DNA of 64,000 nucleotides. Origin: Acetobacteraceae bacterium. Its GTDB lineage: Bacteria; Pseudomonadota; Alphaproteobacteria; Acetobacterales; Acetobacteraceae. Below are positions 37,788 through 47,721 of the stretch, piece after piece (the stretch's first letter is position 1; every line of letters begins with the position of its first letter). A program made the position numbers and the translations under genes. Location of the stretch: NCBI GenBank assembly GCA_947474705.1, contig CANJJS010000005.1, positions 54,169 to 118,168 on the forward strand, written 5' to 3'. The notes under the pieces are model-generated. The model worked only from the letters and a program-made list of their open reading frames with translations, was not told where the DNA came from and made no database searches.

Positions 37788-40247
37788 ATGGCCGCTTCCG
37801 TCCGCGCCGCCCGCGCGCCCCGTTCCGCTCCGCTGCCCGCGGGCAGGACCCCGCCGTCCGCGGCCAGCGGCCGGCGCGCCGAGCTGGCGGGCCTGGTCCT
37901 GGCCTTCGCGGGCATCGCGCTGTTGCTGGCGTTGTTCTCCTACGATCCGCACGACCCCTCGTTGGACACCTCCTCTACGCGCGAAACCCGCAATCTGGTC
38001 GGACCGCTGGGCGCGGCGACATCGGATCTGCTGTTGCAGAGTTTCGGCGCCGTGGCGGCGCTGCCGGGCATCGTGCTGCTGGTCTGGGCCTGGCGGCTGG
38101 GATCGCGGCGTGGCATGGGGTCGGTCGCGGTGCGGCTGGCCTCGCTGCTGGCGGCGATCCCGGTGGTGTCGGGCGTGCTGGCGTCGCTGACGGCGCGGGG
38201 CACGGTGGGCTGGCCAACCTTGGCCGGGCCCGGCGGCGTGTCCGGCTGGTTGCTGGCGGATGGGGCGCTGGCCCTTGGCGCGCGCCTGGCCGGTCCGATG
38301 GGCGAGGCCCTGGCCTGGCTCGGCGGTCTCGCGGCCGCCACCCTGCTCGTCGCGCTCGCGCTGGGCCTGACGATCTCCGAATGGCGGTCCGCCGGGCGCA
38401 TGGCGCGCCAGGCGGCGCGCGCGACCGCGCGCGGCGGGCGCACCGGGTGGCGCTGGATGGGATTCGGCCTGCCGGTGCCCTTCGCTCTGCCGAAATTGCC
38501 GTCTCTGCCGTCGTTGCCGTTTCGCACCCCTCCGCCGCCATTGCAGGACGACGAACCGCTCCCCCCCGCCATCCCCATCCGCCAGGAATACGCCGAACCG
38601 GATGCCCCGCCCCGCCCTTTCGTCCCGATTTCCGATCCCGGCCGCAAACCCGGCCCGCCGCCACGCCCGCCCTCGACCCTGAAACCCACCAATGACGAGC
38701 GGCAGGAGAAACTGCCGCTGAACGACGCCGGGTGGCGCTTCCCGCCGCTGAGCCTGTTGCAGGCGCCGCCGACCCTTGCGCCCAACGGCCCATCGCGCGA
38801 AGCCCTCGAAGGCAACGCGCGCCTTCTGATCAAGGTGCTCGGCGATTACGGCGTGAAGGGCACGATCGTCGAAATCCGGCCCGGCCCGGTGGTGACGATG
38901 TACGAACTGGAACCCGAGGCGGGCATCCGCAGTGCCCGCGTCATCGGCCTCGCCGACGACGTCGCCCGCAGCCTGTCGGTGACCGCCGTCCGCATCGCCA
39001 CCGTGCCCGGCCGCAACGTGATCGGCATCGAAGTGCCGAACGCCCGGCGCGACACGGTTTACCTCAGCGAGATCCTGTCCAGCGAGGAGGTCCGCAAGAA
39101 CGCGGGACGGCTGCCGATCGCGCTTGGGAAAAACATCGCGGGACAGTCGGTGGTCGCCGATTTGTCGCGCATGCCGCATCTGATGATCGCGGGCACCACC
39201 GGGTCCGGGAAATCGGTGGGCGTCAACGCGATGATCCTGTCGTTGCTGTACCGCCTGTCGCCGGACCAGTGCCGGCTGATCCTGATCGACCCGAAGATGC
39301 TGGAACTGTCCATCTACGACGGCATCCCGCATTTGATGGCCCCCGTGGTGACGGAACCCGCGAAGGCCGTGACGGCGCTGAAATGGGTCGTGCGCGAGAT
39401 GGAACGGCGTTACCGCGCCATGAGCCAGATCAGCGTCCGCAACATCGGCGGTTACAACGAACGCGTGGAAGACGCGCGGCGCAAGGGCGAGGTCGTGACG
39501 CGCCGCGTGCAGACCGGCTTCGACTCCGAAACGGGACGCCCGACCTTCGAGGATCAACCGCTGGCGCTCGAATCCCTGCCCTTCATCGTGGTCGTGGTCG
39601 ACGAAATGGCCGACCTGATGATGGTCGCGGGCAAAGAGATCGAGGCCGCGGTGCAACGCCTGGCCCAGATGGCCCGCGCCGCCGGCATCCATGTGATCAT
39701 GGCGACCCAGCGCCCCTCGGTGGACGTCATCACCGGCACGATCAAGGCCAATTTCCCCACGCGGATTTCGTTTCAGGTAATATCGAAATTCGACTCCCGC
39801 ACCATCCTCGGCGAACAAGGCGCCGAGCAGCTCCTGGGCATGGGCGACATGCTGTACATGCAGGGCGGCGGCCGCATCACCCGCGTCCACGGCCCCTTCG
39901 TCTCCGACGAGGAGGTCGAGCGTGTGGTCGCCTTCCTGCGCGAACAGGGCGAACCGGTGTATCTCGACGAGGTCACCGAAGCCGTCGACAAGGACGATGA
40001 CTCGAGCGGCGGCGGCGGCATTCTCTCCGCCGGCGACGGCGAGAAAGGCCTGTTCGATCAGGCCGTCGATCTGGTGGCCCGCGAAGGCAAGGCGACGACG
40101 TCGTTCATCCAGCGCCACCTCAATATCGGCTATAACCGCGCCGCCAAACTGATCGAGCAGATGGAGCGCGAAGGCATGGTCGGACCGCCCAACCATGTCG
40201 GCAAGCGCGAGATCTTGTTACGCCGGACAAACCACGACGACGAATAA
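37788..40247 (+). CDS. ftsK: DNA translocase FtsK
   Basis: 819 residues. Moves chromosomal DNA through the division septum and activates XerCD. Four N-terminal membrane helices (about 25-200), a short proline-rich linker (about 240-310), the alpha/beta motor with Walker A TTGSGKS near residue 470 and Walker [15 protein letters not shown] near 605, and the gamma winged-helix domain at the C-terminus ([22 protein letters not shown]). Linker length is near the minimum for the family. Confidence 0.96.
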   Translation: MAASVRAARAPRSAPLPAGRTPPSAASGRRAELAGLVLAFAGIALLLALFSYDPHDPSLDTSSTRETRNLVGPLGAATSDLLLQSFGAVAALPGIVLLVWAWRLGSRRGMGSVAVRLASLLAAIPVVSGVLASLTARGTVGWPTLAGPGGVSGWLLADGALALGARLAGPMGEALAWLGGLAAATLLVALALGLTISEWRSAGRMARQAARATARGGRTGWRWMGFGLPVPFALPKLPSLPSLPFRTPPPPLQDDEPLPPAIPIRQEYAEPDAPPRPFVPISDPGRKPGPPPRPPSTLKPTNDERQEKLPLNDAGWRFPPLSLLQAPPTLAPNGPSREALEGNARLLIKVLGDYGVKGTIVEIRPGPVVTMYELEPEAGIRSARVIGLADDVARSLSVTAVRIATVPGRNVIGIEVPNARRDTVYLSEILSSEEVRKNAGRLPIALGKNIAGQSVVADLSRMPHLMIAGTTGSGKSVGVNAMILSLLYRLSPDQCRLILIDPKMLELSIYDGIPHLMAPVVTEPAKAVTALKWVVREMERRYRAMSQISVRNIGGYNERVEDARRKGEVVTRRVQTGFDSETGRPTFEDQPLALESLPFIVVVVDEMADLMMVAGKEIEAAVQRLAQMARAAGIHVIMATQRPSVDVITGTIKANFPTRISFQVISKFDSRTILGEQGAEQLLGMGDMLYMQGGGRITRVHGPFVSDEEVERVVAFLREQGEPVYLDEVTEAVDKDDDSSGGGGILSAGDGEKGLFDQAVDLVAREGKATTSFIQRHLNIGYNRAAKLIEQMEREGMVGPPNHVGKREILLRRTNHDDE

Positions 40248-40257
40248 GGGACCGGCT

Positions 40258-40293
40258 CGGACCGGGCGGAGAGGCAACCTCCCGCCAGGTCCG
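40258..40293. terminator. hairpin between convergent ftsK and amidohydrolase
   Basis: Imperfect inverted repeat, CGGACCGGGCGGAG against CTCCCGCCAGGTCCG, around a 7-base loop in the 61-bp gap. It probably serves as a terminator for one or both genes; no T tract is obvious. Confidence 0.5.
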
Positions 40294-40308
40294 GACCGGC
40301 CTGCCGGA

Positions 40309-41343
40309 TCAGACCGGCAATGTATAAAACGCCGCCGCCGTGCCCATGAACAACGCCGCCTTCTCGCCCTCCGAACAGCCCGCCGCGATCCGCTTGAACG
40401 CGTTCCACAGCAACGGATACGAGCACATCCCCTTGTCCACCGGGAAATTGCTTTCGAACATGCAGCGTTCCGCGCCGAACGCCTCGATCGCGGTTTCCAT
40501 GTACGGACGCCACGCCGACGCCATCTCGCCCGAACCCGGCGGCAGCACCTGGTGGTGATAGCCGAACCCGTTGACGTTCATCGCCAGACCGCCAAGCTTC
40601 ACATACAGATTCGGAAACTTCGCCAGGTCCTTCATGCTGGCCGACCAGGCCGCGAAGACCTCGGCGCGGCGCCCCTCATAGGGACCGACACCCAGCGGCC
40701 CGCCCAAATGGTTCAGCACAACCTTCCCATCCGGACAGGCACGCAGCAACGCGGCGAGATCGCCGTGCTGGGGATGATAGCACCAGGCCTCGAACGTCAT
40801 CCCGAGCTTGCCGGTCCGGGCCACGCCCGCCTGAAAAATCTTATCCAGAAACAACCCCGGCGGTGCCCCCGGCGGCGCGGTCGGCGCGATGCCCGGATCG
40901 AACGTCGCGCTGTGCCGAATGCCCTTGAAACGGCCGCCCCCGGCCGCGGCATGAGCCGTGAGCACCGCTTCGATCCCGTCGCCCAACAGGCAATCGGCAT
41001 GGCCGACAATCCCCGCCGCGGCACGCGTGGGGCCATGCGCGCCGGTTTCGCTCCGCGCCGACATCTCCGCGACGAACTCGGTCTCGCCCACCGGCTTCAT
41101 CTCGTCCGGCCCATCCTTGCGATAGGCGGAGCCGCACTGAATAAACACCGTCGCCCGAATGTCGTGCCCGCTGGAAGTATCCGCGATCAGATCCTCCAAC
41201 AGATAAGGATCGGGACGCGCGCGCCACAAATGATGGTGCGGATCGACGATCGGCAGATCCGGTTCCAGGATGTCCTCGGACAAACGGTTCAGCCAATCGG
41301 GCCGCACGCGCGGATGGTGAAACGGAAGCCTGGTACCGCTCAT
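40309..41343 (-). CDS. amidohydrolase family protein (TIM-barrel metal-dependent hydrolase)
   Basis: 344 residues of the amidohydrolase_2 (ACMSD/LigW-like) group. The metal motif VDPHHHLW lies near residue 34, followed by VFIQCGSAYR, the RFKGIRHSATFD block, VLNHLGGPLG and the C-terminal CMFESNFPVDKG where the metal Asp/Asn region sits. Members hydrolyse lactones or decarboxylate aromatic acids; the substrate here is unknown. The ATG at 41343 has GAGGGAA upstream. It is 32 bp downstream of the glycosyltransferase gene on the same strand. Confidence 0.87.
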   Translation of the reverse strand: MSGTRLPFHHPRVRPDWLNRLSEDILEPDLPIVDPHHHLWRARPDPYLLEDLIADTSSGHDIRATVFIQCGSAYRKDGPDEMKPVGETEFVAEMSARSETGAHGPTRAAAGIVGHADCLLGDGIEAVLTAHAAAGGGRFKGIRHSATFDPGIAPTAPPGAPPGLFLDKIFQAGVARTGKLGMTFEAWCYHPQHGDLAALLRACPDGKVVLNHLGGPLGVGPYEGRRAEVFAAWSASMKDLAKFPNLYVKLGGLAMNVNGFGYHHQVLPPGSGEMASAWRPYMETAIEAFGAERCMFESNFPVDKGMCSYPLLWNAFKRIAAGCSEGEKAALFMGTAAAFYTLPV

Positions 41344-41375
41344 TGGACTGTTTTCCCTCTCGAAACGCCCGAGGA

Positions 41376-43679
41376 TCAGGCCATGACCGCCATCTCGGCG
41401 CAAGTCTCGCCCGGGGCTTTTTCAACCCGCCCCCCAACGCTCCAGCCAGGGATGCTCCGATCGGCGGCATTCCGGCCCGCACCGGCCCGCCCCCCGGCAA
41501 TCGCCGCGGAATCGATCCGATCCTGGCCGGTCGCGACGGCCGGCGCCAAATCCATGACCGATGCCAGCGACCGGATCTGCGCTTCGGCGGAAAAACGGCT
41601 TCTCGCATAAGCGGTTTGCGCCGCGCTACGCCGGCGCCAAACCACATTGTCCTCCAACACCTCGCACACCGCCGCCGCGAACCGCTCCGCCCGCGCCTCA
41701 ACCCGCGCCACACCCTCCAACCCCGGCAGACCCTGCGCGCCCACCGGCGTCACGACCGCCGGTACACCCTGCCACAACGCCTCCACTGTCTTGAGTTTCA
41801 CGCCCGCCCCGGTCAACAACGGCACGACCGCGGCACGGGCGCGCCCATACCAGGCGGCGAGTTCCGCGTCGGAAACATCGGCGAACAGGCAGACATGCGG
41901 CCCGCGCAACGCCCGCACCGCGGCGGACGGATTCGACCCGACAATCGCCAGCCGCGCCTCCGGCACCCGTTCGACAATCATGGGCAGCACCTTCTCGACG
42001 AACCAAACCGCCCCTTCCGCGTTCGGCGGATGGCCGAAACCGGCCACGAACAAAATCCAGGGCGCTTCCGGCGGCTCCCGCGACGGCGGCGCCCCCATGA
42101 AGCCATAGGGCACCACGGCGCGCGCCTGAACGGCGGGCGCGAGACGGCGGACGATCGCCGCCTCTTCCTCCGAGGGATAAAGCACGAGGTTCACGCCGCG
42201 CCAGATCGCCGATTCGCGGGCCCGCATCGCCTCCGCCTCCCGCTTCAGCGCCGGATCGCCCGCCTGTTCCGCGCGCGCCGCCAGCCGCCGGAAATGCAAA
42301 TCGTGCCCGTAATAGACAATCCGCGCCCGCGAATACGCCCGCACCGCCCCCAAACAGAACTCCGCGACATCGGGCCGGCAGAGCAGCACCGTGTCGATAT
42401 CGCCGCCATTGGTCTTCATCCAGGCGGCGAAAGACGGCTGGCCGGTGGGCACCTCCACCCCCATGTCGCGCAAGGCATCCGTATATCCGGGCGTGGCGTG
42501 CCCGTTGAACGGCCAGAACTTCACCACGGCGCCGGACGCCAGCAGCGCGCGGACAAAGGCGATCGCGGTGCGCGATCCGGCGTCGCGATCCGGCTCGGGC
42601 ACATAATGATCCGCGATCAACACCACGCGCCGCCCATGCGCGCGGTCGCGGGCCCTCATCACGTGGGTGCCGTTGTCGAAATGCTCCCGCGTCAACGTCT
42701 CGCGCCAGGTTTCCAGAAACCGCCGCTGATTCGCGACCTGCCAGGCCTTGATGCCCGTGGACAGGTCGCGGCCATGGGACATCCCTTCGTGATGCACGAT
42801 TTCCGAGCGCGGCTGATACCACGTCGAAAGCCCCAGCCGCCGCAGACGAAAGGAGAGATCCGAATCCTCGCAATAGGCCGGAGCGTAAGCGTCGTCGAAC
42901 CCGCCAACGCCGAGGAACACATCCCGGCGGACCAGCAGCGACGCGCCAGAACAATAATCGGTCTCCCGCGGATAGTTGAACTCCGGCGCCGCGGGGTCCT
43001 GGCCGCGGCCGTAATTCCAGGCGGAGCCATCGCGCCAAATAATCCCGCCGGCCTCCTGCAACCGCCCATCCGAACCCAGCAGCTTCGACCCGACGATCCC
43101 CACGTCCGGACGCGATTCGAACAGCGCGACCATGCTGTCCAGCCAGTCCGCCCGGACCTCCGTGTCATTGTTAAGAAAAAGTATATAGCGCCCATGCGCC
43201 AGCCGCGCCGCGGCGTTGCAGGCGCGGATGAAACCGAGATTCACCTCGTTCCGGATCAGGCGGATCCCCTTGGCGCGCCGCAACGCCAGCGTCTCGCCGC
43301 CCGGAAACGCGTCGTCGACGACCAGAACCTCGATCGCCACCTGCGGCGCGTGCGCCTGGATCGAGGCGAGGCAGCGCAGCGTGAACGCCATTTGGCCATA
43401 GGTCGGGACGATCACCGACACCTCTGGCGCGCCGGATACAACGAGGTCGATTTGTTCCGGCACGACATCGGGCAACGCGATCGAGGCCTGTACCACGGGC
43501 TTCGCGCCAAATCGCCGCCGCGCGAAGCCGATCAACCGTTCGGTTCCGCCATGCAGCGCGCCGCCAAGAACGGGCGAGCGGACCGCCGCCGCCGCGGAAA
43601 GGCGCGAGACCCGCACCAGCGCCCGGCGCGCCACCGCCCGCCCGCCCCGCCCGATCCCGCCGCTCCAGAAGCTCGCCAT
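41376..43679 (-). CDS. two-domain glycosyltransferase (GT2 plus GT4-like)
   Basis: 767 residues. The N-terminal half is a GT-A family 2 enzyme: [17 protein letters not shown] near residue 80, the metal-site block [14 protein letters not shown], and [15 protein letters not shown]. The C-terminal half (from about residue 340) resembles a GT-B family 4 enzyme, with [16 protein letters not shown] at its start, [13 protein letters not shown], and a terminal E-rich acceptor region ([19 protein letters not shown]). Such fusions build surface polysaccharides or glycan chains. No other polysaccharide genes are adjacent. Confidence 0.88.
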   Translation of the reverse strand: MASFWSGGIGRGGRAVARRALVRVSRLSAAAAVRSPVLGGALHGGTERLIGFARRRFGAKPVVQASIALPDVVPEQIDLVVSGAPEVSVIVPTYGQMAFTLRCLASIQAHAPQVAIEVLVVDDAFPGGETLALRRAKGIRLIRNEVNLGFIRACNAAARLAHGRYILFLNNDTEVRADWLDSMVALFESRPDVGIVGSKLLGSDGRLQEAGGIIWRDGSAWNYGRGQDPAAPEFNYPRETDYCSGASLLVRRDVFLGVGGFDDAYAPAYCEDSDLSFRLRRLGLSTWYQPRSEIVHHEGMSHGRDLSTGIKAWQVANQRRFLETWRETLTREHFDNGTHVMRARDRAHGRRVVLIADHYVPEPDRDAGSRTAIAFVRALLASGAVVKFWPFNGHATPGYTDALRDMGVEVPTGQPSFAAWMKTNGGDIDTVLLCRPDVAEFCLGAVRAYSRARIVYYGHDLHFRRLAARAEQAGDPALKREAEAMRARESAIWRGVNLVLYPSEEEAAIVRRLAPAVQARAVVPYGFMGAPPSREPPEAPWILFVAGFGHPPNAEGAVWFVEKVLPMIVERVPEARLAIVGSNPSAAVRALRGPHVCLFADVSDAELAAWYGRARAAVVPLLTGAGVKLKTVEALWQGVPAVVTPVGAQGLPGLEGVARVEARAERFAAAVCEVLEDNVVWRRRSAAQTAYARSRFSAEAQIRSLASVMDLAPAVATGQDRIDSAAIAGGRAGAGRNAADRSIPGWSVGGRVEKAPGETCAEMAVMA

Positions 43680-43766
43680 GATGTCTCATCCCATGTCCGC
43701 TCGACTGGCGAGATTAGTGGGGTGAAACCGTAAGTATTTCGTTAAGGAAAAGATGAAGAAAAGATG

Positions 43767-43812
43767 AACGGCCCGGCGCGTCCCATCGGTCTGGCCGTCG
43801 CGCCGGGCCGTT
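43767..43812 (-). terminator. intrinsic terminator of the 43.8-kb enoyl-CoA hydratase gene
   Basis: A perfect 14-bp inverted repeat (AACGGCCCGGCGCG and its complement) around an 18-base loop. Read on the minus strand, it is followed by a pyrimidine/T-rich tract (CATCTTTTCTTCATCTTTTC), a standard intrinsic terminator shape. It ends transcription before the glycosyltransferase start 88 bp on. Confidence 0.8.
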
Positions 43813-43818
43813 CCGGTG

Positions 43819-44604
43819 TCAGCGGGCCTGGAAATCCGGCGGGCGGCGCTCGCCCATCGCCTTGGTGCCTTCCTTGAAATCGGCGGTGCCGCGCAGCCAG
43901 TCCTGCTCCTCGAACTCGCGCTCGGTCGCGCGGGCCACGCCTTCCGCCATGCCCCGGCGCAGGGTCTCGCGGGTCGCGACGATCGACAGCGGCGCGGAAC
44001 CGGCGATTTCCGCGGCCAGTTCCGTGGCGCGTGCCCGCACCTGGTCGAGCGGGACGCAGTAATCGACGAGGCCGATCTTCAGCGCGTCCTCGCCGGTCAG
44101 GCGGCGGCCCGTATACATCATCATCGCGGCCTGCTGTTCGCCGATCAAACGCGGCAGCGTGTAGGTCAGCCCAAAGCCGGGATGATACCCCAAACGCGTG
44201 AAGTTGGTGGAAATCCGCGCTTCCGGGCAGGCGACACGGAAATCCGCCATGACCGCGAGGCCCGCGCCCGCGCCAATGGCGGCGCCCTGAACCGCGGCGA
44301 CGATCGGCTTGCCGGTCTTCCACAGCCGCTGCGCCTCTTTATAGAGGTGACGGCCGCGCTTCGGCGCGCGCGCGACTCCGTCGGGACCGCGGCTGGCGAA
44401 ATCGGCCCCCGCGCAGAAATGCTTGCCCTCGGCGCAGAGCACGATGGCCCGGATATGCGTCGTACGGTCGTATTCTTCCAGCGCGTCGGCGATCTCGCCC
44501 ACCATGTCGGTATCGACGAAATTGTTCGGCCCGCGCCGGACCTCGATGGTGGCGACATGGCCCGTTTCCCAGACCGCGATGTGTTCGTATGCCCCGTGAG
44601 CCAT
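43819..44604 (-). CDS. enoyl-CoA hydratase/isomerase family protein
   Basis: 261 residues of the crotonase fold: oxyanion-hole block GKHFCAGADFASRG, and VQGAAIGAGAGLAVMADFRVA, then FTRLGYHPGFGLTYTLPRLIG. The short RRGPNNFVDTDMV N-terminal motif is of the crotonase subgroup without the usual LNRP. Likely acts on an acyl-CoA thioester in catabolism. Divergent from an alpha/beta hydrolase, with an acyl-CoA synthetase-like gene beyond, so the three may belong to one pathway. Confidence 0.9.
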   Translation of the reverse strand: MAHGAYEHIAVWETGHVATIEVRRGPNNFVDTDMVGEIADALEEYDRTTHIRAIVLCAEGKHFCAGADFASRGPDGVARAPKRGRHLYKEAQRLWKTGKPIVAAVQGAAIGAGAGLAVMADFRVACPEARISTNFTRLGYHPGFGLTYTLPRLIGEQQAAMMMYTGRRLTGEDALKIGLVDYCVPLDQVRARATELAAEIAGSAPLSIVATRETLRRGMAEGVARATEREFEEQDWLRGTADFKEGTKAMGERRPPDFQAR

Positions 44605-44722
44605 GACTGTTCCCTTACCCCGCTCTTTGCAACGCATTGTATGCCGTGCGAGTTTACCGGTGGAAACTGGCGCGGACAATCGCCGGACCCGCGAGCACCG
44701 GACCCACCGGCGACAAGGAGGC

Positions 44723-45481
44723 ATGGCGGCACAGGTGACGGACGAGAAAAGCGAGTTGCATGTGGAAACCCATGGGCAGGGGTCGCCCATTCTGCTGACG
44801 CATGGCTTCGGCGCGACCAGCCGCATGTGGGACGAGCAGGTCGAGGAGTTCACCGATCGCCGCCGGCTGATTCTTTGGGACCTTCCTGGCCATGGCGAAA
44901 GCCCGCCTCCCGCCGCGGCCGCATCGCACGCCACGCTGATCCAGGACATGGCCGCGATCCTCGACCGGAATAACGCGCCGCGGGCCGTGCTGGGGGGGCT
45001 TGGCGTTGGCGGGTTGTTGTCGCTGCGTTTCTGGCGTGCTTTTCCGCATCGGGTCCGCGGCCTTATTCTGATCGGCACCTTACCTGGACTGCGCGGCGCG
45101 GCGACCCGGGAATTCGTGAACGCCCAGGTGGAGGCGCAGGCGGTGGCGCTGGAGACTTTGGGGGGGGATGCGCTGGATGGAGGGATTGAGGCCGATCCTC
45201 GCATGCACCGCGACGCCCATGCCCTTGCCGCCGCCGCGCGCGTGCTTGCGCGCCAATCCGATATGGGCGCCCTGCCCTTCCTGGCGGAGATCGACGTGCC
45301 CGTGTTGATTATCGCCGGCGGCGACGACACGCCGACGCTTTCCGCCGCGCGCTTCATGGGCCGCGCGATCCCCAACGCGACGGTCGTGGTCGTCCCACGC
45401 GCGAACCATGCCGCGAATATGCACAAACCGGATGCCGTCAACACCGCCATTTCGGAGTTTTTGCCACGGCTGCCCGACTGA
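44723..45481 (+). CDS. alpha/beta hydrolase fold protein lacking the nucleophile Ser
   Basis: 252 residues. The fold is clear: ILLTHGFGATSRMWDEQV (oxyanion region), ILWDLPGHGES, the acid in IAGGDDTPT and the His in PRANHAANM. At the nucleophile elbow, where GxSxG is expected, the sequence is GGLGVGG, so Ser is replaced by Gly (GGC). A single base change from AGC would explain it. Either the protein is not a hydrolase, or it works without a Ser nucleophile, as some cofactor-free dioxygenases and lyases of this fold do. The ATG at 44723 has AAGGAGG upstream. Confidence 0.85.
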   Translation: MAAQVTDEKSELHVETHGQGSPILLTHGFGATSRMWDEQVEEFTDRRRLILWDLPGHGESPPPAAAASHATLIQDMAAILDRNNAPRAVLGGLGVGGLLSLRFWRAFPHRVRGLILIGTLPGLRGAATREFVNAQVEAQAVALETLGGDALDGGIEADPRMHRDAHALAAAARVLARQSDMGALPFLAEIDVPVLIIAGGDDTPTLSAARFMGRAIPNATVVVVPRANHAANMHKPDAVNTAISEFLPRLPD

Positions 45482-45552
45482 GCCTCCCGCCAGGTGTCCC
45501 CGCGAACCATTCAGACGACGCGAAACGCCGCCCGCGATAAAGGACCGACGAC

Positions 45553-47670
45553 ATGAGCCCCCATCCCCTGCACAGTTTCTTCTGGCCCGCGTCGATCGCG
45601 GTGCTCGGAGCGTCGCCCGACCTGCATCGCATTCGCGGCCGCCTTTTGCATCAGCTTCGCGAAAACGGATTTCCCGGCCGAATTCTACCGATCAATCCCA
45701 GCTACCAGGATATTTCCGGCCTGCCCTGCTTCCCGTCGATCGGCGCCGTGGGCGGGCCGGTCGATCTGGCCTTGATCGCCATCCCCGCCGCGGGGGTCGC
45801 CGCCGCCGTGGAGGAATGCGCCAAGGCCGGGGTGAAGAACACGTTGATCATCTCCTCCGGCTTCGCCGAGGAGGGCGGCGCCGCGGGCGGCATGCAGGCC
45901 GACCTGATCGCGGTCACCGAAAAATACGGCATCCGCGCCTGCGGTCCCAACTGCGAGGGCTATTTCAACGCGCTGGGCCGGGTCGCCACCACGTTCAGCC
46001 CGACGGTGGAAACCCAGGAGGACCCGAACGCGGTCTATGTCTCGCCGAAACGCATCGGGGTCATCGCGCAATCCGGCGGGATCGGATTCGCACTGTTCAA
46101 CCGCGGCAAGGCGGCGGGCCTGGCGTTCAGCTACGTCATCTCCACCGGCAACGAGGCCGATCTCGGGATGGCCGATTTCCTCGATTACATGATCGAGGAC
46201 GAGCATACGAGCGCGGTCATGCTGTTTTGCGAGGCCGTGCGCAACGGCCCGAAATTCGTCGCCGCGCTGGAAAAGGCCCGGCGGCTGGGCAAACCCGTGA
46301 TCGCGATCAAGGTCGGCCGTTCCGCCGCCGGGACGCGCGCCACCGCGTCCCACACCGCGTCTCTGTCCGGCGCCTACACCGCCTACCGTGCCGTCTTCGA
46401 ACGTTACGGCGTCATCGAGGCCGAAGACCCGGACGAGGCCGTCGCCATCGCCGGCGTCATGCTGAGTTGCCCGCTGCCCAAGGGCCGCCGCGTCGGCATC
46501 GTCACGGTGTCCGGCGGCGGCGGCGCCTGGACCTCCGACACCATGACCGCGCACGGTCTGACCGTGCCCGAACTCTCCCCCGCCGAGCAGGCGCGGCTAC
46601 GCCCGCTGATGCCGTCCTACGGCGCCTCCGGCAATCCGGTCGATGTCACCGCGCAGGGGACCAATACCGGGCCCGCGATGATGACCGCGATGGAACACCT
46701 GGCGGAGAGCGACGAAATCGACATGCTGCTTATTGTCAGCTCCCTGGCCAGCACGACGCGGGCCTCGCTGGACGCGGCGCGGATCGAGGCGGTCGCGGCG
46801 AAATGCGGCAAGCCCATGACCGTGTGGACCTACACACTGCCCTCGGAGTTCGGCCGGACCGCGGCCTCCGGCTGCGGCCTGTTCCTGCACAGCGACCTTC
46901 GCGCGTGCGGTCTGGCGTTCGGGAAACTGGCGGAGTACGCGGAGGGACTGAAGCGGGCGTTGCCGGAGCCCTTCGATCCCGTGCCCGCGCGGCTGGAACC
47001 CGGCCTCCCCCGGATCGTGCCGGAGTTTCAGGCGAAGCAGGCGCTGGCGGCGTGGTTGCCCGCGGGCGCTCTCGAGCCTCTCGCGGGATCGCCAACGGAA
47101 GCGGCCGATGCCGCCGCCGCGCTTGGCTTCCCCGTCGTCCTTAAAGTCCAGTCCGCCGACCTGCCGCACAAAACAGAGGCCGGCGGCGTGCGCCTGAACC
47201 TGACGGACCGCGAATCCGTGTCCGCCGCCTACACCGCGATGCTGGCGGATGTCGCGCGCCACAAACCGGACGCGAAGATCGACGGCGTGCTGGTCCAGAA
47301 AATGGCGCCCAAAGGCCATGAACTCGTCATTGGCATGGTGAACGACCCCACCTTCGGCCCGATCCTGATGGTGGGCTACGGCGGCACCACCGTGGAGTTG
47401 TTCGGCGACGTCGTTCACGCCCCCGCGCCGATCGACGAAGCCGAGGCGGAGCGCATGATCCGCGCCCTGAAATCCGCGCCCTTGCTGACCGGCTTCCGCG
47501 GCGCCGCGCCGATCGACCTGGCCCCCGCCGCGCGCCTGATCGCCGCTTTGTCCCGCGCGGCCCTGACCCTGCGCGATCAGGTCGCGGAGTTCGAATTGAA
47601 CCCCGTCATCCTCCACGCCGATGGGTCCGGCCTGACGGTCGCGGACGCGCTGCTGACTCTGAAGGCCTGA
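45553..47670 (+). CDS. ADP-forming acetate-CoA ligase-like acyl-CoA synthetase
   Basis: 705 residues. Domain order: CoA-binding Rossmann domain (SIAVLGASPDLHRIRGRLL at the start), two succinyl-CoA-ligase-like flavodoxin domains containing the phospho-His region ATASHTASLSGAY, and a C-terminal ATP-grasp domain (FPVVLKVQSADLPHKTEAGGV). The alpha and beta parts are fused in one chain, as in bacterial acetyl-CoA synthetase (ADP-forming) and related enzymes. Converts an acid, CoA and ATP to the acyl-CoA, or the reverse. Substrate unknown. Lies 71 bp after the hydrolase gene. Confidence 0.9.
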   Translation: MSPHPLHSFFWPASIAVLGASPDLHRIRGRLLHQLRENGFPGRILPINPSYQDISGLPCFPSIGAVGGPVDLALIAIPAAGVAAAVEECAKAGVKNTLIISSGFAEEGGAAGGMQADLIAVTEKYGIRACGPNCEGYFNALGRVATTFSPTVETQEDPNAVYVSPKRIGVIAQSGGIGFALFNRGKAAGLAFSYVISTGNEADLGMADFLDYMIEDEHTSAVMLFCEAVRNGPKFVAALEKARRLGKPVIAIKVGRSAAGTRATASHTASLSGAYTAYRAVFERYGVIEAEDPDEAVAIAGVMLSCPLPKGRRVGIVTVSGGGGAWTSDTMTAHGLTVPELSPAEQARLRPLMPSYGASGNPVDVTAQGTNTGPAMMTAMEHLAESDEIDMLLIVSSLASTTRASLDAARIEAVAAKCGKPMTVWTYTLPSEFGRTAASGCGLFLHSDLRACGLAFGKLAEYAEGLKRALPEPFDPVPARLEPGLPRIVPEFQAKQALAAWLPAGALEPLAGSPTEAADAAAALGFPVVLKVQSADLPHKTEAGGVRLNLTDRESVSAAYTAMLADVARHKPDAKIDGVLVQKMAPKGHELVIGMVNDPTFGPILMVGYGGTTVELFGDVVHAPAPIDEAEAERMIRALKSAPLLTGFRGAAPIDLAPAARLIAALSRAALTLRDQVAEFELNPVILHADGSGLTVADALLTLKA

Positions 47671-47693
47671 ACTGACTCTGAAGGCCCGACCGT

Positions 47694-47721
47694 GGTTGGG
47701 CTGACCTGGGTCAGCCCAACC
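47694..47721. terminator. hairpin between convergent genes at 47.7 kb
   Basis: A perfect 13-bp inverted repeat, GGTTGGGCTGACC and GGTCAGCCCAACC, with a 2-base spacer. The right arm includes the stop codon and last codons of the minus-strand gene. It is probably a shared terminator. Just upstream, a 15-bp direct repeat (CTGACTCTGAAGGCC) spans the stop of the synthetase gene. Confidence 0.65.
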
